Shown: positions 1 through 5,100 of the stretch, in pieces
How positions within the stretch are numbered: position 1 is the stretch's first letter
How the letters are laid out: each line of letters opens with the position of its first letter
Assembly (NCBI GenBank): GCA_900555105.1
Contig: USJP01000145.1
Coordinates: 1-5,276, forward strand
Source: an uncultured Coriobacteriaceae bacterium
Lineage (GTDB): Bacteria > Actinomycetota > Coriobacteriia > Coriobacteriales > UMGS124
Length of the DNA: 5,276 bases
Direction of reading: 5' to 3'
The notes under the pieces: generated by a model
What the model saw: the letters and a program-made list of their open reading frames with translations, nothing else
Database searches by the model: none
What the model was told of the DNA's origin: nothing
Position numbers and translations under genes: made by a program

Positions 1-45
1 GCGGGGCAGCAGGGTATGCATAAGCGTGCGCTGCGCGTGGGGTGA
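1..45 (+). CDS. 3' end of an upstream pilus-operon gene (partial)
   Basis: An open frame enters from the left edge and ends at TGA 43-45. Only its last 14 residues (AGQQGMHKRALRVG) are visible, which is too little to identify a family. The reason to believe it is real is its stop codon: it forms a GTGA overlap with the GTG start of the tadZ-like gene at 42, the same arrangement seen between tadB and tadC further along. In Tad loci the gene before tadZ is often cpaB/rcpC (a SAF-domain protein) or a prepilin peptidase, but nothing here distinguishes these. Frame 2 is also open across this stretch, so the assignment is tentative. Confidence 0.45.
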   Translation, partial: AGQQGMHKRALRVG

Positions 46-1220
46 CTGCGACGGTCGAGCCGCAGGGGCTCGTACGGCTGCTTGTTGCCCTGCATGCCGA
101 GGACTTGCGTGCTTGTGCGGAGCAGCGCGGGACCGATCAGGTTGCGACGTCCGCGCCTCAGGCGAAGGCGCAGAACACCCTGGATCACGCTGCCCCGCGA
201 CAGGTGCGCAGCCAGGGCGGCGTGCCGTCGCATGATTGCGAAGGGCGGCTCCATACGCCAAGCGACACCGATATTATCAACGCCATCAAGGAACCCATCG
301 TGCTCGCCCCGGTCGTGCATCTCTCACAGGACATCGAGTGCCTCGTTGCGGGCATGGACGACCCTGTGCCTACGGTGTGTGTCGCTTCGGCGCGCGGCGG
401 TGTCGGCAAGAGCGCGATTGCCGTGATGGCGGCCCTTGCGCTTGCGCACAGAGGCCTCAATGTCTCGCTCATCGACCTTGATTTTCAATTCGGCACCTGC
501 CTGGGGTATCTCGGCAGCGGCGAGACCGACGGCCTCATCGATTCGGGATGCACAGATAAGACCGTGTCGGTCGACGCCCGCACGCTTGCCCGGTGCCGCT
601 GCACGCCGTGTCGGGGTCTTGCGGCATATGAGTTCTGCCGCATGCCCGAACAGGCGGAGCTCCTGTTCGGGGTCTCAGCGCAGCTGGTGCGGGCGGCGCG
701 GACGGGCAGCGACGTGGCTGTGGTGGATTTGCCCGCGGGTGTCAACGAGACGGTGGCTCAGGCGATCGAGCTTTCAGACCGATGCCTGTTCGTGGCAGAT
801 CAAGGGGCTCTGTCGCTGGAGTCGGTCAGTGCCCAGCAAGCGCTCTGCGCCCGTCTGGGGATTCCGCGCACCAAGCTCATAACCGTGATGAACCGCTGCG
901 ACCCACGCCACCGTGACGAGGGGTTTCTCCAACGAGCGAGCTTTGAGACGCAGGCCCCGCAGGTGGTGCGCGTGCTCGACGGCGGTGCCGATGTGACGCA
1001 GATGCTCTCCATCGGCCATGCTGCCGACCTCATCAGGATACAGAACAAGTTCGCTCTGTCGGTGGACGCGCTCATGGCACAGGTCTGCTCCGGTCTTGGG
1101 ATTCAAGGTTTCGAGGGAGCCCAAGAGGGGTGGGCCCCACCTGAGACGGGTGCGGTGCCGGGCAAAACGCGCAGGCGCAAGGGTAAGGTCGCCGAACAGG
1201 AGGCGCCATGTCCGTTCTAG
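42..1220 (+). CDS. tadZ: TadZ/CpaE-like pilus-positioning ATPase (MinD/ParA family)
   Basis: This 392-residue protein belongs to the deviant-Walker ATPase superfamily. In Tad systems TadZ/CpaE localises the pilus machine at the membrane or pole. Visible motifs are a deviant Walker A, ARGGVGKSAIA (residues 117-127), the A' motif IDLDFQFG (144-151) and Walker B VAVVDLP (225-231). The segment MPEQAELL (201-208) resembles the conserved stretch before Walker B in CpaE proteins. The signature lysine of the KGGxGK motif is Arg118. Residues 1-105 occupy the place of the atypical receiver domain but show only weak resemblance (VRLLVALHAEDLRA, 11-24). The tail after about 362 is basic and low-complexity. 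There are 15 cysteines, including a cluster at 185, 187, 190 and 199. GTG 42 is preferred because an in-frame TAA lies at 21-23, the GTGA overlap gives coupling, and the frame has coding-like GC3 from there. It lacks a strong Shine-Dalgarno. GTG 300, behind AAGGAA, is an alternative that would drop the N-terminal domain. Confidence 0.88.
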   Translation: MTATVEPQGLVRLLVALHAEDLRACAEQRGTDQVATSAPQAKAQNTLDHAAPRQVRSQGGVPSHDCEGRLHTPSDTDIINAIKEPIVLAPVVHLSQDIECLVAGMDDPVPTVCVASARGGVGKSAIAVMAALALAHRGLNVSLIDLDFQFGTCLGYLGSGETDGLIDSGCTDKTVSVDARTLARCRCTPCRGLAAYEFCRMPEQAELLFGVSAQLVRAARTGSDVAVVDLPAGVNETVAQAIELSDRCLFVADQGALSLESVSAQQALCARLGIPRTKLITVMNRCDPRHRDEGFLQRASFETQAPQVVRVLDGGADVTQMLSIGHAADLIRIQNKFALSVDALMAQVCSGLGIQGFEGAQEGWAPPETGAVPGKTRRRKGKVAEQEAPCPF

Positions 1221-2515
1221 AACGCGTGAGACAAAACGAAGGTGTGGCCGGCCCCACGTCTCAACACATGCGTCGACTTCGCACCCAGCTCAAAGAGGGC
1301 CTTGTCGATCACTTGGGCTATCGCGAGCTTGCTCGCATAGCGGAGGGTCCCGACGCTCAAAAGGCACGTGCCGAGCTCACCATTGCGCTTACGGCTGTTA
1401 TGAACGAAGGCGGCTTTGAGTCGCTGGGGGTTTCGGAGCGCGACGTTCTTGCACGAGAGACCTGCGACGACATTGTCGGCCTGGGTCCGCTTGAGGCATA
1501 TATGGGCGATGAGACCGTGAGCGAGGTCATCGTGAACGGGACGGAGTCGCTGTACTTTGAGCGCGCGGGCACCCTGCACAGGGCGCAACGCGTGTTCGAC
1601 ACCGATGAGCAGATTCGCGCCGCCATCGACCGGATTATTGCCCCCCTGGGCCGCAGGCTTGACGAGCAGAGCCCCATCGTGAACGCGCGTCTCAAAAACG
1701 GGTATCGCGTCAACGCCGTGATTCCCCCTGTGGCGGTGGACGGTCCCTTGCTCACCATCCGCAAGTTTATGAGCGGCATCACCACATTGGACGAAATGGT
1801 GGGCCTGAAGTCGCTTCCCGCCTGGTATGCGGGTCTTTTGGGGGCGGCGGTGCGCACCCGGCAGGACATCGCCGTGGTGGGGGGAACCGGATCGGGCAAG
1901 ACGACGTTGCTCAACGCTCTGTCGCGCCAAATCGATCCGGGCGAACGCATCGTGACCATCGAGGACTCCGCTGAGCTCAAGTTTGCTTCCGAGGCGCACG
2001 TCGCCCGCCTTGAAGCCCGCGACGCCTCCATCGAGGGCACGGGTGAGGTCACCATTCGCATGCTCGTCATCAATGCGTTGCGTATGCGGCCCGATCGCAT
2101 CGTGGTGGGAGAGGTACGCGGCGGTGAGGCGGTTGACATGCTGCAGGCCATGAACACAGGGCACGACGGATCGCTCACCACGTTGCATGCAGGTTCGGCG
2201 CGCGAGGCGGTCCTGCGCCTGGTCATGATGGCGCGCTTCGGCATCGATCTGCCCCCCGACATCTTGGAAGGCCAAGTGGCGACGGCGCTCGACCTCATTG
2301 TTATGACTCACCGCCTGCCGGGCGGTGAGCGCAGGGTCGGGGGTCTCACGTGCGTAAATCTCTCTGACGATGGGCGGGTTGGCCTGCGCGAATGCGTGCG
2401 TTACGATGACGTGTCCGATACCTGGGAGATGGTGGAGGAGCCACCATTCGTGTCCGAAGGCGTGCGCACGGGCGTGATATCGAGACGGGAGGCCGACGCA
2501 TGGCTGCCGTCTTAG
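1208..2515 (+). CDS. tadA: TadA/CpaF secretion ATPase of the Tad pilus
   Basis: This is the GspE/VirB11-superfamily hexameric ATPase that drives Flp pilin assembly from the cytoplasmic face of the TadB/TadC platform. At 435 residues it has normal family length. All four hallmark motifs are intact: Walker A GGTGSGKTT (225-233), Asp box IVTIEDSAEL (248-257), Walker B with RIVVGEVRGGEA (297-308), and His box NTGHDGSLTTLHA (316-328). The N-terminal region carries the CpaF-type segment around GLGPLEAYMGDETVSEVIVN (91-110) and the SPIVNARL / GYRVNAVIPP stretch (155-174). Start ATG 1208 follows AGGAGG at 1198-1203 with a 4-base spacer. The gene overlaps the end of tadZ by 13 bases and runs 16 bases into tadB, so translation is likely coupled. 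No key residue is missing. Confidence 0.97.
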   Translation: MSVLERVRQNEGVAGPTSQHMRRLRTQLKEGLVDHLGYRELARIAEGPDAQKARAELTIALTAVMNEGGFESLGVSERDVLARETCDDIVGLGPLEAYMGDETVSEVIVNGTESLYFERAGTLHRAQRVFDTDEQIRAAIDRIIAPLGRRLDEQSPIVNARLKNGYRVNAVIPPVAVDGPLLTIRKFMSGITTLDEMVGLKSLPAWYAGLLGAAVRTRQDIAVVGGTGSGKTTLLNALSRQIDPGERIVTIEDSAELKFASEAHVARLEARDASIEGTGEVTIRMLVINALRMRPDRIVVGEVRGGEAVDMLQAMNTGHDGSLTTLHAGSAREAVLRLVMMARFGIDLPPDILEGQVATALDLIVMTHRLPGGERRVGGLTCVNLSDDGRVGLRECVRYDDVSDTWEMVEEPPFVSEGVRTGVISRREADAWLPS

Positions 2516-3447
2516 CGGTGTGTTCCGCTGTGTGCGCCGCATTTGCGACTGGCCTGCTTGTGGACGCGGTAGGCCGCCTGCGCCCTGGGAGGGTCTCGGT
2601 CAAGCGTGACCTGCGGGTGGCCCAGCGACTTCTTGCTGTGGCCGAGCTGCTGGGTCATGGAAGGGCGGGCCGTGCCGTTTTTGGGTTGCCGGGTGCCGCG
2701 ATCCTGGCCGAAAAACTGCGAGGGCTGCTTGCGGCGCATGGCATTGCAGCCACGCCGCAGGGGACACTTGCGGTGCTGTGCATGGTCTCTCTTGCTGCCT
2801 GTCTGACGGGTGTGCTCGTGAGCACCTCGCTTCTGGGCGGGGCAGTGGGCCTGGCGGCGATTGGCGCACTTGTGAGTGCCGCGCTGGGGTCGCAGACGCG
2901 CAAGGATCGAAATGCGCTTGCCGCCCAGATGCCTGATGCCTTGAGGTCGCTTTCAGGGGCACTTGGAGCGGGCAAGTCGCTTTCCCAGGCGATAGAGCAC
3001 GTGGGCCGCACCCTAGGCGAGCCCATGGGGCCGCAGTTCCTTCAGGCGTCGTTTGAGATTGCCTCCGGTCGTAGCGTCGAAGAGGCGGTCGAGGGGTTGT
3101 GCCAGCGCATCGATGCACCGGGCATCGCGCTGCTCGGCACGGCCCTGCAGATATCCCAGCGCACGGGCTCTTCGCTCAACGACCTCTTCGCCCAAACGGC
3201 CCAGATGGCCTCGGACAGCGTGGCGCTGCGCCGCGAGCTCGAGGTCAAGACCTCTCAGGTGCGCCTGTCGGCGAAGGTCGTCGCAGCCATGCCCGTCGTG
3301 CTCTGCGGGGCCCTCACGTTGCTGTCGAGTGACTATCGGGCGGGACTGAGTCTGCAGGCAGGAAAGACATGCCTGGTAGTGGCTGCACTTCTCGATTTGT
3401 CTGCGTTGCTTTTGGTGAGGCGCGTCATGTCGAGGAGTCTCAAGTGA
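2500..3447 (+). CDS. tadB: TadB, inner-membrane platform protein (T2SSF domain)
   Basis: This 315-residue polytopic membrane protein has the architecture of TadB, the GspF-like platform protein that works with TadC and TadA. Predicted membrane segments are near residues 1-22, 88-108 and 112-130 before the cytoplasmic domain, and 258-276 and 288-306 after it. The T2SSF domain runs from about 143 (MPDALRSLSGALGAGKSLSQ) through helices ending near 250. Within it, SGRSVEEAVEGL and ISQRTGSSLNDLF are typical TadB-type repeats of the 'G-x-S-x-x-x-A/L' pattern. Start ATG 2500 follows GGGAGG at 2487-2492 with 7 bases of spacing and overlaps the tadA stop by 16 bases. The stop TGA overlaps the GTG of tadC. 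Residues 153-160 (GALGAGKS) match a P-loop pattern by chance. Family identity is supported by sequence style, topology and position between tadA and tadC. Confidence 0.93.
   Translation: MAAVLAVCSAVCAAFATGLLVDAVGRLRPGRVSVKRDLRVAQRLLAVAELLGHGRAGRAVFGLPGAAILAEKLRGLLAAHGIAATPQGTLAVLCMVSLAACLTGVLVSTSLLGGAVGLAAIGALVSAALGSQTRKDRNALAAQMPDALRSLSGALGAGKSLSQAIEHVGRTLGEPMGPQFLQASFEIASGRSVEEAVEGLCQRIDAPGIALLGTALQISQRTGSSLNDLFAQTAQMASDSVALRRELEVKTSQVRLSAKVVAAMPVVLCGALTLLSSDYRAGLSLQAGKTCLVVAALLDLSALLLVRRVMSRSLK
3432..3437 (+). promoter_or_regulatory. Shine-Dalgarno fixing the tadC start
   Basis: GAGGAG lies 6 bases upstream of GTG 3444, inside the end of tadB. It decides the tadC start: an in-frame ATG at 3369 would extend the protein by 25 residues that only shadow tadB and do not resemble a TadC N-terminus. 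ATG 3456 is a weaker alternative. Confidence 0.75.
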
Positions 3448-4166
3448 GCGCGCTCATGTGGCTGGGCGCGACGCTTGCCTGTTTGTCGGCGGCCCTTGCG
3501 GTGTGGACGGTGACCTCGCCTGCGGGTCTTTCGCTGGTGCGCGGCCTGCTTGGACGGCTTCGCGTGCGTATAGAGGGCCTTGGGCGTGGCGGGGTTGCGT
3601 CCAAAGGGCCTCCAGGGGTAACAGGCCCGCTGGCGAAACTCCTCGCTGGCTTGGGCAAGGCGACCCGCTTTGACATGAGACGGGGAGGGGAGGCGCGTGC
3701 AAGGGCGGGTGACAAAAGCCGCTGCCTCGATGAGCTGCCCGAGCTTATCGACGTCGTAGCCTTGGGCATGTCGGCCGGCATTTCGTTCGACGCTGCCTTG
3801 GGCATCTATTGCGACAAGTACGACACGATGTTGGCAGACGAGCTGTCTGATGCGATGCGGTCATGGGAGCTGAGCCTCACGACGCGCTCTGAGGCGCTTC
3901 GCGTATTGGCGAGTCGCCTGGACGTCCCTGCCTTCACAACCTTTGTGGACACGGCGACCGAGTCGCTGGCATTCGGCGCCCCTCTCACGAAGGCTTTGGG
4001 AGAACAAGCCCAGGCGGTGCGTCGTGCCCGGCGCGCCGATGTGCAGGAACGCATCGAGAAGGCGCCCATCAAGATGCTCGTCCCCACGGGGACGCTCATC
4101 CTCCCGGCGATGCTGCTGGCGGTTTTGGGGCCGCTTCTCGCATCGCTTTCCGAGCTCACGGGATGA
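3444..4166 (+). CDS. tadC: TadC, inner-membrane platform protein (T2SSF domain)
   Basis: With the GTG start this is a 240-residue protein of the TadC type, the partner of TadB in the Tad inner-membrane platform. A membrane segment covers about residues 3-22. A basic linker follows (about 33-92). The T2SSF domain begins at CLDELPELIDVVALGMSAG (94-112), with the conserved helix RADVQERIEKAPIKMLVPTG (197-216) leading into the C-terminal membrane hairpin LILPAMLLAVLGPLLASL (218-235). The K-x-P-x-K-x-x-x-P pattern before the last segment is a family hallmark. GTG 3444 overlaps the tadB TGA in a GTGA arrangement and has its own Shine-Dalgarno at 3432-3437, so coupled translation with tadB is likely. 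The linker is on the short side for TadC. A 56-base gap separates it from the prepilin gene. Confidence 0.92.
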   Translation: MSALMWLGATLACLSAALAVWTVTSPAGLSLVRGLLGRLRVRIEGLGRGGVASKGPPGVTGPLAKLLAGLGKATRFDMRRGGEARARAGDKSRCLDELPELIDVVALGMSAGISFDAALGIYCDKYDTMLADELSDAMRSWELSLTTRSEALRVLASRLDVPAFTTFVDTATESLAFGAPLTKALGEQAQAVRRARRADVQERIEKAPIKMLVPTGTLILPAMLLAVLGPLLASLSELTG

Positions 4167-4189
4167 GGCCTCGGTATTGATAAACCAAG

Positions 4190-4206
4190 CGGCGCTGTGT
4201 GCGCCG
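4190..4206 (+). promoter_or_regulatory. GC hairpin just upstream of the flp Shine-Dalgarno
   Basis: A perfect 6-bp inverted repeat, CGGCGC (4190-4195) and GCGCCG (4201-4206), flanks a TGTGT loop in the only real gap among the machinery genes (4167-4222). No T-run follows, so it is not a classical intrinsic terminator. The stem ends one base before the flp ribosome-binding tract. It could act as an mRNA-stabilising or processing hairpin that raises pilin output relative to tadZABC; this role is inferred. Confidence 0.5.
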
Positions 4207-4207
4207 G

Positions 4208-4214
4208 AAAGGAG
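4208..4214 (+). promoter_or_regulatory. Shine-Dalgarno fixing the flp start
   Basis: AAAGGAG sits 8 bases before ATG 4223, which is ideal spacing. It favours this start over GTG 4199, which falls inside the hairpin loop and has no upstream ribosome-binding tract, and over ATGs at 4244 and 4253. Confidence 0.75.
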
Positions 4215-4222
4215 CGTGCGTC

Positions 4223-4501
4223 ATGTTGAAGAAGAATGAGCGGATGGGTGCGATGTGCCAGGCTCTGACGCAGGGCGGGGCGGCTGTTTTGGCACGGGTG
4301 CACGTCACAGCCCTGCGGGCTGGGGCTGCTGCGCGGCGGGGTGTGCGCACGTTGCGCGATGAGGAGCGTGGTCAGGGAACCACGGAGTACGCCATCCTCG
4401 TGGGAGTGCTTGTCGTCATCGCGATTGTGGCCATCGTCGCGTTCAGGGGTCGTATCCAGAGCCTGTGGGACTCCATCGCAAGCGCCATCAACGGCTTGTA
4501 A
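4223..4501 (+). CDS. flp: Flp-family type IVb prepilin
   Basis: This 92-residue protein is the likely major fibre subunit. The prepilin processing motif is clear: a charged stretch RDEERG ends at Gly50, followed by QGTTEY, which places Glu at +5 and Tyr at +6 of the mature protein, the Flp rule. A hydrophobic helix follows (about residues 57-73) and then a short polar tail ending NGL. The mature protein would be 42 residues. The leader is about 50 residues, arginine- and alanine-rich (ARVHVTALRAGAAARRGVRT, 25-44), and much longer than leaders commonly seen in Flp pilins. Starting at Met8 or Met11 would still leave about 40. The stop overlaps the next gene's start (TAATG). Its processing peptidase (TadV/CpaA type) is not in the window. 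Confidence 0.92.
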   Translation: MLKKNERMGAMCQALTQGGAAVLARVHVTALRAGAAARRGVRTLRDEERGQGTTEYAILVGVLVVIAIVAIVAFRGRIQSLWDSIASAINGL

Positions 4502-5100
4502 TGCCCGTGTTTGCCCATCGGGAGCAGGGAAAAGGGTCTTCTTCGGGTGGGGGCCAGTTGCATAAGGCGGCTGTAGTCGGCGTCGTTCTTGTCGTCGGTG
4601 CGGTGATTCTTGCTGCTGTTGGCGTGCTCTTTCCTCGACCCGTCGGTGATTCGACGGCGCTCCCCGCTCAGGGTACCGAGGGACAGGCAGTGGGGCAGGT
4701 GGATGAGCGGCCGATTGCTGTGATCCCTGCAGGGCTCCTCCCCACGGTGTTCTCCTTTTGCGTCGACGTCGAGGTCGGGCCTGCTTCCTATGCCAGGAGC
4801 CCCCTGGGCGTACGGGCGAGTTGGGAGGTGGCGCTCGGGTTGCCCGATGTGGCTTCCCAAGTGCTCCAGATATATGAGGAGCAAAGCAACGTCGATCTCC
4901 ACTACGGTGGCTACCTGGACTTTCTTGGAAACGTTTGGGCTTGTGCTGTGTCTTGCCCGTCATGGGTCGAGGTTGTCGTCGTGCAGGACCAAGGCGGGGA
5001 GGGGGCCTATGCTGGGTCGCATTCGCAAAAAGGGCCGTGCCTTGTCAGTGTCATGCGGCTGGGTCAGGAGGCGATTGAAGACGCCGGGGGCCAAGCTTGA
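4501..5100 (+). CDS. Unrecognised single-pass membrane protein in the pilus operon
   Basis: I do not recognise a family for this 199-residue protein. It has a short polar N-terminus containing GKGSSSGGG (10-18), one strong hydrophobic segment (about 23-44) that could be an uncleaved anchor or a signal peptide, and then about 155 residues predicted to be extracytoplasmic. This domain has four cysteines (87, 148, 152, 180), which could form disulfides, and beta-rich stretches such as WVEVVVVQDQ (155-164) and CLVSVMRL (180-187). The segment YGGYLDFLGNVWACAVSCPS (135-154) is aromatic and looks like a folded core. ATG 4501 is chosen because it overlaps the flp stop as TAATG. No strong Shine-Dalgarno precedes it, so coupling to flp is likely. 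An in-frame GTG at 4465 is less likely. Its place between two prepilins suggests an accessory pilus protein, but no function can be assigned. Confidence 0.8.
   Translation: MPVFAHREQGKGSSSGGGQLHKAAVVGVVLVVGAVILAAVGVLFPRPVGDSTALPAQGTEGQAVGQVDERPIAVIPAGLLPTVFSFCVDVEVGPASYARSPLGVRASWEVALGLPDVASQVLQIYEEQSNVDLHYGGYLDFLGNVWACAVSCPSWVEVVVVQDQGGEGAYAGSHSQKGPCLVSVMRLGQEAIEDAGGQA
4996..5002 (+). promoter_or_regulatory. Shine-Dalgarno for the second prepilin
   Basis: GGGGAGG, within a longer G-rich tract extending to 5005, lies 6 bases before ATG 5009. It supports a start well inside the preceding gene rather than after its stop. A second tract, AAGGAGG at 5101-5107, precedes ATG 5115, but that ATG is in the wrong frame for the pilin motif. 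Confidence 0.55.

Noticed and set aside
26..235. A 69-residue + strand frame at the left edge
   Set aside because: It is a cysteine/arginine/alanine-rich shadow of the tadZ-like gene with no family resemblance.
1217..2542. A 441-residue open frame on the - strand opposite tadA
   Set aside because: It mirrors the tadA codons in high-GC DNA, is rich in His, Arg and Ala without a recognisable domain, and has no credible ribosome-binding context. tadA on the + strand has every family motif intact.
2956..2979. P-loop-like GALGAGKS in TadB (residues 153-160)
   Set aside because: It lies in the helical T2SSF domain, where an L-x-A-G-x-S-L pattern is normal. TadB is a platform protein, and no Walker B or other ATPase motif accompanies it.
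3369..3443. An ATG-started N-terminal extension of TadC
   Set aside because: It would overlap tadB by 79 bases and adds residues that do not resemble a TadC N-terminus. GTG 3444 has a good Shine-Dalgarno and a GTGA overlap.
4150..4174. Inverted repeat CCGAG ... CTCGG around the tadC stop as a terminator
   Set aside because: The stem is only 5 bp with a 15-base loop and no T-run follows, so it does not support an intrinsic terminator.
4147..4190. A possible promoter for flp (TTGATA/GATAAA-like AT-rich patch near 4175-4184)
   Set aside because: No -35 element at suitable spacing could be found, so no promoter is called.
3806..4963. A 385-residue open frame on the - strand across tadC, flp and the hypothetical gene
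   Set aside because: Its composition is low-complexity Pro/Arg/His/Ser, and it lies antisense to three well-supported genes with proper starts and couplings.
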